A DNA stretch of 43,820 nucleotides from Polyangiaceae bacterium (GTDB taxonomy: Bacteria > Myxococcota_A > Polyangia > Polyangiales > Polyangiaceae). The notes under the pieces are model-generated. The model did no database searches, was not told where the DNA came from, and was given only the letters and a program-made list of their open reading frames with translations. The stretch lies in NCBI GenBank assembly GCA_025937785.1, contig JAICQQ010000050.1, forward strand, positions 1 through 43,820. The letters run 5' to 3'. This document shows positions 9,095 through 17,201 of this stretch, piece after piece (position 1 is the first letter of the stretch; each line of letters opens with the position of its first letter). The translations under genes were made by a program, and so were the position numbers.

Positions 9095-9428
9095 CTAGGG
9101 CCTGTCCCTGAATTGGTCCGGCCCGTGAACGTGAACGTGTGCGTGCCCGTGCCCGAGAAGTCGAGGAAAGAGCTGGCGGTCGAAGTGTGTTCCATGGGCA
9201 GGCCAGCATGGTTAGACAGCAGCTGGACGAGCGGCAGTGGCAGAAGGTTCGCGCGGTGCTTTGCGCCAATCCAGCGCTACTTGATACACTTCCAATCCCT
9301 CATGATCGAGCGTCATGCTCCAGCCATCGGCCCCACCTCGGCATCGGTTGCGCTTCTTCGGGCACGGGCACGTTTACGTTCACGTTCACGTTCACGGGGT
9401 CATCGTCCAATTCAGGGACAGGCCCTAG
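9095..9428. mobile_element. MITE-like element with 22-bp perfect terminal inverted repeats
   Basis: The 22 bases at 9095-9116 (CTAGGGCCTGTCCCTG...) are the exact reverse complement of 9407-9428. If the outer CTAG is a target duplication, it fits the YTAR target preference of IS5-type elements, and the true inverted repeat is 18 bp. Just inside each end lie mirror-image hexamer arrays of CGTGAA/CGTGCC type (9124-9153 and 9361-9396). From 9208 a frame starts MVRQQLDERQWQKVRAVL, which resembles the N-terminus of IS5-family transposases, but it degenerates after about 20 codons. The element is 334 bp, so it is non-autonomous. A second copy with the same left end starts at 43712. The right TAG also serves as the stop of the neighbouring minus-strand gene. 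Confidence 0.75.
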
Positions 9429-10180
9429 AAGTACGCGACGACCGAAGCCCATACCCCACGCCGCTCGGGCTTGACCTTCACTCGGAACCCGCGCTTCTCG
9501 CGCGGTAGCTTGCGCTGGCCCATGCGTTCGAGCGCCTCTTGCGGATCGTTGTAGGCGAGCCACACCGCCGAGGCCGCCGCGAAGACGCTGAGCCGCAATG
9601 CAATGTCCGCACGCTCGCGCGTCTCTTTGTAGTGATCGATGCGGTAGTCGGGGCAATCTTCGGCGCAGTTCTGCATGCGCTGCCGGCGACGGTCGGAGGT
9701 ATTCTGATACAGCGCGTGCACGGCCAACGCGACGCCCGCCGCGCACCCCATGGCCCAGCTGGCCGTAGGCACGCTTCCCAGCGCGTTTCCAAGCGTCTCC
9801 GATCTGGGCACCGGGGGAGCGGGGCTCTCGAGTTTGAGTGGCGGCAGCTTGCGCTCCAGAACCAGCACGGGGGGTCCGACCGGGGCCAAGCTGGAATCGA
9901 CGGCGGCCACGCTGGGGCGAAGCGGAAGCAGGCTCGGTGCGATGACCACCCTGCGGGGGGCCAGCGTCAGCTGCCGGCCGGGCTCAGCGCTGTGGGGCTC
10001 AGCGCTGTCGGGCTCAGCGCTGTCGGGCTCAGTGCTATCGAGCTCAGCGCCCACCGGGCGGGGTTCGGTGCTGCGCATACTGGCAAGCGCCTGGTGCGGC
10101 TCAGCGTCCGCCAGGCGAACCAGGAGCAGCGTTGCAGCAAGTGCGGCCAGCGACCCGCGTCGCCAGGAAGCAGCGACCAT
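9425..10180 (-). CDS. Exported protein with one membrane segment, unknown function
   Basis: A 251-residue protein with an N-terminal signal peptide (MVAASWRRGSLAALAATLLLVRLADA), a short tandem repeat of five residues (STEPD/SAEPD/SAEPH/SAEPG), a Pro/Leu-rich middle, a hydrophobic segment at about 140-160 (ASWAMGCAAGVALAVHALY), a Cys-containing loop (MQNCAEDCPDYRIDHYKETRERADIALRLS), a second weak hydrophobic segment and a very basic C-terminus. No family is recognised; the layout recalls myxobacterial envelope proteins that carry a conserved membrane tail. The stop codon TAG lies in the CTAG at the right edge of the mobile element, so the insertion hit the stop region without disrupting the frame. 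Confidence 0.65.
   Translation of the reverse strand: MVAASWRRGSLAALAATLLLVRLADAEPHQALASMRSTEPRPVGAELDSTEPDSAEPDSAEPHSAEPGRQLTLAPRRVVIAPSLLPLRPSVAAVDSSLAPVGPPVLVLERKLPPLKLESPAPPVPRSETLGNALGSVPTASWAMGCAAGVALAVHALYQNTSDRRRQRMQNCAEDCPDYRIDHYKETRERADIALRLSVFAAASAVWLAYNDPQEALERMGQRKLPREKRGFRVKVKPERRGVWASVVAYF
9981..10049. repeat. 15-bp tandem repeat inside a coding region
   Basis: Four and a half copies of a 15-base unit (GGCTCAGCGCTGTCG, with small changes) run through the gene at 9425-10180. The unit length is a multiple of three, so copy-number change would keep frame. On the coding strand it gives the five-residue repeat SAEPD. Confidence 0.8.
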
Positions 10181-10291
10181 GAATGATCATAGCATGCACC
10201 TCGGAGCGCGCAGCACGCACGAAGCCACAACGGGCTACCGAGTGGAGATGGAGTCGCGGGCATTTTGGACTGGCTCTGGAAGCGCCGGGGC

Positions 10292-11758
10292 TCACCTGCG
10301 CTCGGTGAGACGGCGCAGTATCGTTCTGAGCACCTTGATACGAGAGAACCGCTTGTCGTTCGCCTCGACGATGGTCCAGGGACAATATTCGGTGCTGGTG
10401 CGCTCGATCATCTCGCTCGCCGCCGCCTCGTAGTCGTTGGCCTTGGCCCGATTGCGATAGTCTTCCTCGGTGATCTTGAACTGCTTGTAGGGAGACCTCT
10501 CACGCTCTTCGAAGCGCTTCAGCTGCTCTTCCGGGGTGATGTGCAGCCAAAATTTGACCACGACCACCCCCGCTTCCACGAGCTGGTACTCGAAGTCGTT
10601 GATCTCTTCGTACGCGCGTCGCCACTCCGCCTCTGCCGCAAAGCGTTCGACACGTTCGACCAGGACGCGCCCGTACCAGCTGCGATCGTAGATCGTGAAA
10701 CGGCCGCGTCGCGGGATATGTCGCCAAAAGCGCCACAGGTAGTGACGCGCGCGCTCCTCGTCGGTGGGGGCGGCGATGGGGATGACCCGATACTGCCGTG
10801 CGTCAAGCGCGTGCGTCAAACGCCGGATCGCGCCACCTTTGCCGGCGGCGTCCGAGCCCTCGAACACGACGATGACGCTCTTCTGCTGCTTGGCCAGGCG
10901 CCGCGACTGACGATTGATGCGCCCCTGGTAGCGAGCGAGCTTCTGCTCGTAGTCTTGCTGGTTCAACTCGAGACTCATGTCGAGCGTGTCGAGGATCGTG
11001 CGCGGGTCCTCGAGCGTCGGCGTGCTCGGGCCGACCGGTGCCCCCGCCACCGGCGTGCTGCGAACTCTGATGCTCTCGATCAACGTGCGCGCTGCGGCCA
11101 CGTTGCGGTAACGCCAGTCCGTTCCTTCGATCACGTGCCAGGGGGCTTCGGCGATACTGGTGGTTCGGATGGCTCTGCTGCAGACGTCGCGAAACTCGTC
11201 GTACATTCGATGGTGCTGCCACTCACGTTTGGAAACTTGCCAGCGCGTGAGCTTCGACTTCTCGAGTTCTTCGAAGCGACGTCGCTGCTCGCGCTTGCTC
11301 AAGTGGAACCAGAGCTTCACGACCAACGCGCCGTCAGCGGCTAGGCCGCGCTCGAAGCGCACGATCTTCTCCAGCGCGTCGTCCAAGTGCGGGCGCGAGA
11401 GCTTACCGTGCGCCGCCTCCAAGATTGGGGCGCTGTACCAGGACCCGAGGAAGGCACCGATGCGTCCACGCGGAGGCAGCCACATCCAGAAGCGCCAGAA
11501 GAGCGGGCACTGTGCCTCTTCCTCCGTGGGCGGCGCGTAGGCCTGCGTGGCGAGGTAGCGGGCATCCATCCACTCGAAGAGTCTGTTGAGGAAGTCCCCT
11601 TTGCCGGCGCCATCGACACCGTTGATCACGACCAGCACGGGCAGCTTGGCATCGAACGCCTGCTTTTGAGCCTCGAGCAGATCGGCCCGGAGCTGCGGGA
11701 CGATGCCTTCGTAGTCCTGCTTGCTGAGCTTCCTTCCGATCTCTGCGGTTTCGAACAT
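10292..11758 (-). CDS. pap: Polyphosphate:AMP phosphotransferase, tandem PPK2 domains
   Basis: A 488-residue class II PPK2 enzyme that would use polyphosphate to phosphorylate AMP to ADP. It has two homologous P-loop domains. The first (about 1-235) has Walker A GVDGAGKG (47-54) but GSWYSAPI where the lid normally reads DRSWYGRV, so it is probably inactive, as is usual for the N-terminal half of this class. The second (about 260-488) has GSDAAGKG (301-308), IYDRSWYGRVLVERV and FWLHITPEEQLKRFEER, and should be catalytic. The ATG at 11758 has GGAGG five bases upstream, which decides the start over an in-frame upstream ATG at 11818. It is divergent from the MepA-like gene, with no other polyphosphate gene nearby. 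Confidence 0.93.
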   Translation of the reverse strand: MFETAEIGRKLSKQDYEGIVPQLRADLLEAQKQAFDAKLPVLVVINGVDGAGKGDFLNRLFEWMDARYLATQAYAPPTEEEAQCPLFWRFWMWLPPRGRIGAFLGSWYSAPILEAAHGKLSRPHLDDALEKIVRFERGLAADGALVVKLWFHLSKREQRRRFEELEKSKLTRWQVSKREWQHHRMYDEFRDVCSRAIRTTSIAEAPWHVIEGTDWRYRNVAAARTLIESIRVRSTPVAGAPVGPSTPTLEDPRTILDTLDMSLELNQQDYEQKLARYQGRINRQSRRLAKQQKSVIVVFEGSDAAGKGGAIRRLTHALDARQYRVIPIAAPTDEERARHYLWRFWRHIPRRGRFTIYDRSWYGRVLVERVERFAAEAEWRRAYEEINDFEYQLVEAGVVVVKFWLHITPEEQLKRFEERERSPYKQFKITEEDYRNRAKANDYEAAASEMIERTSTEYCPWTIVEANDKRFSRIKVLRTILRRLTERR

Positions 11759-11894
11759 CGCGCCTCCGCGCTCGAGTATCGGTGAAGGGCCTGGCCGGGT
11801 CACCATGAACTGCTTCATTAATGACGGCCGCGACGAATCGGCGCCTTCCAGCGATTTGTTGGCCCGCCGCTCGTGCCGTTGTTAGCCCGGACGG

Positions 11895-13010
11895 GTGGAA
11901 GCACGATGCACGAGAACGGCCCCGACCGCGATACTCGCAGCGCTGCTCGGGGCACTCTGGTCCCCCAGCGCCGACGCCGAGCCAAAAGCGGCGACGACCG
12001 CCACGGAAACGCCCGCGCCGCCGCAGCCAACTGCGTCGGAGTCGGCGTCGGAGTCGGAGCCGGCAGCCGACACGGTGCCCGAGCCAGAGGTGGCCTTCCC
12101 CGGCTTGGATGCAAACAGCCTCGGCGCGCTCAGCATCGGCCACCCGCACCAGGGCTATCTGATGAACGGCATGCGCATGCCTTCCGGCAAGTACTGGACG
12201 GTCGCGCTGCCCCAGTACGCCTACGGCACCGAGGAGACGATCGCTGGGTTGATCCGCTGCATCACGCTCGTCAATCAGCGCTTCCCGAACACACCCAAGG
12301 TCGTCATCGGATCCATCAGCAAGGAAGCCGGCGGCCACTTCCCGCCGCACAAGAGCCATCAGAGCGGGCGCGACGCGGACGTAGGCTTCTATTACAATGC
12401 AGGTTTCCCGATCGCGAAGCCTGCGAACCGCGAGAACCTGGACGTCGAACGGACGTGGGCGCTCGTGCGCACCTTCATCGTCGAAACCGACGTCGACATG
12501 ATTCTCATCGATACCAAGGTGCAGCGCCTCCTCGAGATGCACGCACTCAGGCGTGGGGAGGATCCCGTGTGGCTGAAGAGCGTGTTCCACGGAACCGGCC
12601 AAGCCTACAGCTCGTTGATCAAGCATGCTCCGGGGCACACCGCCCACATGCACGTGCGCTTCTCGAGCCCCGTCGCACGCCAACGTGGCAAGAGCTCGTA
12701 CGCGACGTTGGTCGAGCAAGGGCACATCGAGTTGCGACGCAAGGAGCTGCGACACCGGGTCGGCCGGGGTGAAACGCTGACCGGCATCGCGCGCAAGTAC
12801 CGGGTGAGCGTGGCGGCGCTCGTGAAACTGAACCAGCTGGATTCCACGAAAATTCGCGTGGGGCAGGCGTTGCTCATCCAAGAGCCCGAGCACCTGCGAG
12901 GGGCCTTCGATCCCATCATCGTGCCCCAACGACGTCTGCCAGACCATGACACACGAGCGGCGCGCACGACGAACCTCACGGCGACGCCCACGACAGGCCT
13001 GCAAGAATAA
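11895..13010 (+). CDS. MepA-like murein endopeptidase (M74) with LysM domain
   Basis: A 371-residue exported protein starting at a GTG. A signal peptide (to about residue 28, SADAE) is followed by a Thr/Pro/Ser/Glu-rich linker, then a penicillin-insensitive murein endopeptidase domain (about 75-265). Zinc-site motifs are SHQSGRDAD (154-162, His155 and Asp160/162) and HMH (251-253). A single LysM domain follows (286-328: HRVGRGETLTGIARKYRVSVAALVKLN, then LLIQ), which should bind glycan chains. E. coli MepA has no LysM, so this is a targeted version; members of this family cut the D-Ala-mDAP crosslink in peptidoglycan. The C-terminal 40 residues are a disordered Arg/Thr tail. An in-frame ATG downstream would cut into the signal peptide. 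Confidence 0.88.
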   Translation: MEARCTRTAPTAILAALLGALWSPSADAEPKAATTATETPAPPQPTASESASESEPAADTVPEPEVAFPGLDANSLGALSIGHPHQGYLMNGMRMPSGKYWTVALPQYAYGTEETIAGLIRCITLVNQRFPNTPKVVIGSISKEAGGHFPPHKSHQSGRDADVGFYYNAGFPIAKPANRENLDVERTWALVRTFIVETDVDMILIDTKVQRLLEMHALRRGEDPVWLKSVFHGTGQAYSSLIKHAPGHTAHMHVRFSSPVARQRGKSSYATLVEQGHIELRRKELRHRVGRGETLTGIARKYRVSVAALVKLNQLDSTKIRVGQALLIQEPEHLRGAFDPIIVPQRRLPDHDTRAARTTNLTATPTTGLQE

Positions 13011-13160
13011 GAAGTGTTCCGACCAGAATGAGAGACCTCGCGCTTTGCGCTCGACGAGGTTCGCGGGCGCGCCGCCGCGTGCGAGTCGCAGGCGTGCTCG
13101 GCGGTACTGCACGCGCTTTGCGCCTTGCACGTGCCGCCGCTTGCCCTAACCTTATCCAGC

Positions 13161-14063
13161 ATGAAGTCGTTAGACCTCGTGAGCTCGTCGGTGGCCGTGC
13201 TGTTGATCGCGTGCAGCGCTGGGAGCGACAAGCCGCCGGTTTTTGGCGGCGAAGGCGCTCAGGTCGAGCGAGCCGCGGAAACGCCGCTGGCGCAGGCGGG
13301 CGACGAGGCCGAGGGGGACGCCGGCGAAGAGCGTGGGCCGTGTGCGCGAGCCGCGCCTCCGAGCGACCGCCTCGAGGTCGACGACTTCGAAGATGCCGAC
13401 AGCAAGATCTTCAAGGTCTTCGAACGTGAGGGCTGGTGGTACACCGCCACCGACGGCACCGAGGGCGAACAGGTATTTCCGGCGAAGGGTACCTTCGCCC
13501 CCGTCCCGCTTCCGCAGGGCGAAGCTTCATCCCAGAACGAATACGCGGCTCATCTCAGCGCCGCCGGTCAAACGGATTGGGGCGTGGTCTGGGGCACCAC
13601 GCTGAAGTGGATCCGCAAGGGCATTGGCTGTCCCTTCAACGCCTCTGGCTTCGCCGGGTTCGAATTCCGTGCCAAGGGACCTGCGACGATCTGGGTCAAC
13701 TTCCCTACCCCGGACACCACGCCCAAGGAAAACGGCGGGAAGTGCAGCGACAAGTGCTGGGACTCCTACGGCAAGCTCGTTCGCATCAAGGAGGGATGGA
13801 ACCAGTATCAGATCCGCTGGGACCAGCTGCAGCAGGAGGGCTGGGGCACCGACACGCAGTTCGACGTCGAGCGCCTGATGAACATCAATTTCTCCGCCAA
13901 GACCAACGCCCTGCCAGCGGACGTGTGGATCGACGACCTGCGCTTCCTGGCGCGGAATGCCCCCGCCCAGGCGCCCGCGGCGACAGCGCCCGGTGCAACG
14001 GAACCTGCTCCGACTTTGCCTGCACCTGCGACCGCTCCCGCCGGTAAACCCAAAGGGAACTAG
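13161..14063 (+). CDS. Lipoprotein with carbohydrate-binding-like beta-sandwich domain
   Basis: A 300-residue predicted lipoprotein: MKSLDLVSSSVAVLLIAC is a clean lipoprotein signal. A Glu/Ala-rich linker runs to about residue 65. The folded part (about 72-265) begins LEVDDFEDADSKIFKVFEREGWWYTATDG and ends LPADVWIDDLRFL, the opening and closing strands typical of CBM11/CIA30-like galactose-binding folds. An internal loop has paired Cys (GGKCSDKCWDS). The C-terminus is Ala/Pro/Thr-rich. Ligand binding is inferred from the fold only. It starts a three-gene operon: the next ATG is only two bases beyond its stop. It probably sits on the cell surface or outer membrane. Confidence 0.78.
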   Translation: MKSLDLVSSSVAVLLIACSAGSDKPPVFGGEGAQVERAAETPLAQAGDEAEGDAGEERGPCARAAPPSDRLEVDDFEDADSKIFKVFEREGWWYTATDGTEGEQVFPAKGTFAPVPLPQGEASSQNEYAAHLSAAGQTDWGVVWGTTLKWIRKGIGCPFNASGFAGFEFRAKGPATIWVNFPTPDTTPKENGGKCSDKCWDSYGKLVRIKEGWNQYQIRWDQLQQEGWGTDTQFDVERLMNINFSAKTNALPADVWIDDLRFLARNAPAQAPAATAPGATEPAPTLPAPATAPAGKPKGN

Positions 14064-14065
14064 TG

Positions 14066-15673
14066 ATGCGCCGAGCGCTGTTCGCCGCGCTGTTGGTGGG
14101 CACTCTGGTCGGATGCCGGCCGCGTGCGGCCGAGGCACCCACGCCCGTGGCGCTGCCGGCAGATGCGACGCTGATCCCAGCCCGGCTGCGGCGTTTGAGC
14201 AACGCGGAGTTCGAGCGCGCCGCGAGCGAGCTCTTGGGAGAACCCGTAGCTGTGCAGCGCTCGTTGCCGCCGGACGTGCGTCAGGGTGGGTTCACCCTGA
14301 ATGCTGCTCAGCCCGTGCCGGCAGCTCACGCCACGCGCCTGGCGACCCTCGCCCGAGAGCTCGCTCACGCCAGCGTGCGGCGCAACCCGACGCGGCTGCT
14401 GCCGTGCGCCGCGACTGCTTCGGGCGCCCTCCAAGCCTCGGAAGCCTGTATCGATGCGTTCGTTCGCGACGTCACCCGTCGCGCGTTCCGACGGCCCGCG
14501 ACCGCCGCGGAACTCTCGAGCCTCCGCGCGTTGTTCGACGAGGGCCTGCGAGGCAGCGGCGGTGTCGAGGGCGGTGCAACACTGGTGCTGAGCGCGCTGC
14601 TCCAGGCGCCTAGCTTTCTGTACCTGCGCGAGCTGGGGGAGCCGGCAGGCGCGGGGCGGCGCGCGCTGACCTCGATCGAGATGGGAGCGAGCCTTGCGTT
14701 CCTCGTGAGCGGAGGACCGCCGGACGCGGAGCTGCTCGAGGCCGCCGAGCAAGGCAAGCTCGCCGATCCAGCCGCACGCGCCGCACAAGCGCGGCGGCTG
14801 CTCGGCAAATCGGACACCCGCCATCATTTTCGCCGCTACGTCCTGGAGTGGCTGGAAGTAGACCAGCTGGAAGAGCTGGGCAAGGACGCCGATCTGGCCC
14901 CGCGCTTCGAGAGCTTGAAGCCGCACATGCTGGCTGAAACGCGCGCGTTCGTGGACGAGGTGATGGTGAACGAAGGCGCCTCGATCCGCGCGCTGCTCTC
15001 CGCCGGGTTTGCATCGGTCGATCCCACGATGGCTCGCTACTACGACTTCGACGCCTATGGGCCGCGCGTGTCGCTGAAGAACGCGGCGCGCTTCGGGCTG
15101 CTGCAGCAAGCCAGCTTCCTGGCTGCGCACGCGCACGAGGACATCACGAGCCCGGTGAAGCGCGGTGACTTCGTGATGCGGAAGCTGCTGTGCACTACCC
15201 TGCCCCGGCCACAGGAGCTCAGCATCGAGGTCACGATCCCCGCTCCCACCCCCACGCAGACCACGCGCGAACGCTTCACCGAGCACGTGACGAACACCAG
15301 CTGTCAAGCCTGTCATGCGCAGATCGATCCGCTGGGATACAGCTTCGAGAACTTCGACGCGGCGGGCCACGAACGAACGCAGCAGAACGGTAAGCCCGTC
15401 ATCACCCGCGCAGACGTCGAGATCGACGGCAAACGCTACGAGTTCGGCGACAGTACGGATCTCTCGCGGTGGTTGGCGAAGAACCCGACCACCCACGCCT
15501 GCTTCGCACGCCACGCTTTCCGCTACTTCAGCGCGCAATCCGATCCCGCGGTCGAGCAATCGTTCACGCTGATGACCGACCGGCTCGACCCCTCCGTGCG
15601 TGAAAACTTGATCGAGCTGCTCGTTGCCTACGTCCAAACCGACCTTTTCGCCCTGCGAGGAGCGCCAGAATGA
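14066..15673 (+). CDS. DUF1592/DUF1588-type lipoprotein with CxxCH motif
   Basis: A 535-residue protein of the multi-domain family best known from Planctomycetes and also frequent in myxobacteria. It has a lipoprotein signal (MRRALFAALLVGTLVGC), then blocks fitting DUF1587/1595 (LRRLSNAEFERAASELLG; FVRDVTRRAFRRPATAAEL), DUF1592 (LLQAPSFLYLRELGE, FRRYVLEWLEVDQLEEL), DUF1588 (QASFLAAHAHEDITSPVKRG, CQACHAQIDPLGYSFENFD) and DUF1585 (ACFARHAFRYFSA). The CQACH at residues 413-417 is a c-type heme attachment signature, so electron transfer is possible but unproven. AAGGGA precedes the ATG. Its stop overlaps the next start as ATGA. The function of the family is not established. Confidence 0.87.
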   Translation: MRRALFAALLVGTLVGCRPRAAEAPTPVALPADATLIPARLRRLSNAEFERAASELLGEPVAVQRSLPPDVRQGGFTLNAAQPVPAAHATRLATLARELAHASVRRNPTRLLPCAATASGALQASEACIDAFVRDVTRRAFRRPATAAELSSLRALFDEGLRGSGGVEGGATLVLSALLQAPSFLYLRELGEPAGAGRRALTSIEMGASLAFLVSGGPPDAELLEAAEQGKLADPAARAAQARRLLGKSDTRHHFRRYVLEWLEVDQLEELGKDADLAPRFESLKPHMLAETRAFVDEVMVNEGASIRALLSAGFASVDPTMARYYDFDAYGPRVSLKNAARFGLLQQASFLAAHAHEDITSPVKRGDFVMRKLLCTTLPRPQELSIEVTIPAPTPTQTTRERFTEHVTNTSCQACHAQIDPLGYSFENFDAAGHERTQQNGKPVITRADVEIDGKRYEFGDSTDLSRWLAKNPTTHACFARHAFRYFSAQSDPAVEQSFTLMTDRLDPSVRENLIELLVAYVQTDLFALRGAPE

Positions 15674-17043
15674 GTCAGAAAGCCTTGAGACGCCGCTTGT
15701 TTCTCAGCGCCCTCGGCGCCGCCCTGGTCGGAGTGGGCCAGCGGCCTGCCGCTGCGCAGAGCGGCGCGGCTGGCGCGACGCGAGCGCCAGCGAACACGGC
15801 CGACCCGTTGCGGTTCGTGGGCGTTTACACACCGCACGGCTGCGCCTACGAGCTGTACAAGCCCCGCGAGGGTTTCGACATCGCGTTCGAGAACTGCACG
15901 CTGGCTCCCTTCGACGACCCGGCTGCGTTCGGCAAGAGTTTCAAAGATCGGCTGCTGGTCCTCGATCACGTGGATCTGAGCGCCGGCATGGAGGCCGGCA
16001 CGGTCGGGCACGACGCGCCGCGGGTGATCCTCACGGGCAGCGGGGCGCACGGGAAAAATGCCTCGATCGACCAGTACCTGGCGGCGGAGCAGGGGCTCGG
16101 GCGCAACACGCCGGTCACCTCGCTGGTGCTGGGCATCGGAGATCCGCGCTCCGACATCGGTTCTAACATCAGCTACGCCGCCGGGGGCACACCGGTGCCC
16201 AAGCTCATCGATCCCAGCGAGGTGTTCGACGAGCTCTTCGGCAAGCCCCTAACGGGCAAGGCGCGGGCTGCGCTCGCAGAAGAACGCAGGCAAGGGCGCA
16301 GCGTGCTCGATTTCTTGCAAGGCGACCTCGCACAGTTGCGAAAGCAGAGCCCCGCGTCCGAGCGCACCAAGCTCGAGCAGCATGCATCTGCGCTACGCGA
16401 GATCGAGAAGCGGCTTTCGGGGGTGCGGCCCGCGTGCGAACCCCCGTTTCCGAGATCCAGCACGAGCTTCGCCCGGTTCAAGGCGCACGCTGGCGGCGAA
16501 GTGAACTTCGATCAGGTCACGAACGTCATGGTGGACCTGTTGGCGCGGGCGTTGGCGTGCGACCTGACCCGCTTTTCGACATTGTTCCTCGCGGACCTAT
16601 CGCGCTCGAAGCTCTACCCGGAGCTCCCTGACGACATCCATGGGGGGGTGGCTCATCGTTATCATGCAAAGGATGGCAAGAGCCCCGGCAATCCCGAAAC
16701 CTGGCAGCGCCTCGCGCTCCAGAACCGTTACAGTTACTCGAAGCTCGCCCGCCTGATGCAGCGGCTGGATGAGGCCGGCGTACTCGACCACACGCTGATC
16801 TACGCTTCGAGCGACATGGGCGATCCCGCGCGCCACAGTTCGCGCCACGTGCCCACGCTGCTTTTGGGCGGCGCGGGCGGGCAGTTCCAGATGGGGCGCT
16901 ACCTGGAGCTCGACCCCGCGCGAGGAACCCCGAACAACCGAGTGCTCGTGTCCATTTGCCAGGCGTTCGGTGTGAACGCGCCGCGCTTCGGTACCGGGAG
17001 CTCTGCCGTGGTGAGCGGCCGCCTCGAGCAGCTCCACGCGTAG
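15670..17043 (+). CDS. DUF1552 protein with Tat-type signal
   Basis: A 457-residue protein. The N-terminus MSQKALRRRLFLSALGAALVG contains an RR-x-FL core like a twin-arginine signal, suggesting export of a folded, perhaps metal-containing protein. The body has DUF1552 blocks: FVGVYTPHGC, VLDHVDLSAGMEAGTVGHDAPRVILTG, SIDQYLA, SVLDFLQGDLAQLRKQ, LREIEKRLSG, MVDLLARALACDLTRFSTLFLADL, DDIHGGVAH, YSYSKLARLMQRLD and LIYASSDMGDPARHSSRHVPTLLLGGAGG. The last blocks recall sulfatase-like DUF1501 proteins, to which DUF1552 is related. It overlaps the upstream gene by four bases, and DUF1588/DUF1552 pairs are a recurring arrangement, so the two products probably work together. Confidence 0.87.
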   Translation: MSQKALRRRLFLSALGAALVGVGQRPAAAQSGAAGATRAPANTADPLRFVGVYTPHGCAYELYKPREGFDIAFENCTLAPFDDPAAFGKSFKDRLLVLDHVDLSAGMEAGTVGHDAPRVILTGSGAHGKNASIDQYLAAEQGLGRNTPVTSLVLGIGDPRSDIGSNISYAAGGTPVPKLIDPSEVFDELFGKPLTGKARAALAEERRQGRSVLDFLQGDLAQLRKQSPASERTKLEQHASALREIEKRLSGVRPACEPPFPRSSTSFARFKAHAGGEVNFDQVTNVMVDLLARALACDLTRFSTLFLADLSRSKLYPELPDDIHGGVAHRYHAKDGKSPGNPETWQRLALQNRYSYSKLARLMQRLDEAGVLDHTLIYASSDMGDPARHSSRHVPTLLLGGAGGQFQMGRYLELDPARGTPNNRVLVSICQAFGVNAPRFGTGSSAVVSGRLEQLHA

Positions 17044-17201
17044 TCGGGCCGCAGGGCGCGGGTGCTGGGTGGCTGTGTGGTGGAGTCATCCGGTCGCCCC
17101 AGTCCGGCCGGGCGCCCTCGGGGGACGGGCAACCATTTTGCCGGGCGCCGTGGGGTCACGACGCTGGACCAGGCAGCCAGCACCGGCCTACGATTGCTAG
17201 G

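Noticed and set aside
10265..11344. Long plus-strand frame opposite the polyphosphate phosphotransferase
   Set aside because: It is a GC-rich shadow of the minus-strand gene, which has clear P-loop domains.
14060..15637. Long minus-strand frame opposite the DUF1588 gene
   Set aside because: Shadow of a clear coding gene; its Arg/Gln-rich product matches no family known to me.
17044..17201. Repeated GCCGGGCGCC near 17110 and 17141 as a regulatory site
   Set aside because: Only two short GC-rich direct repeats; too easily due to base composition.
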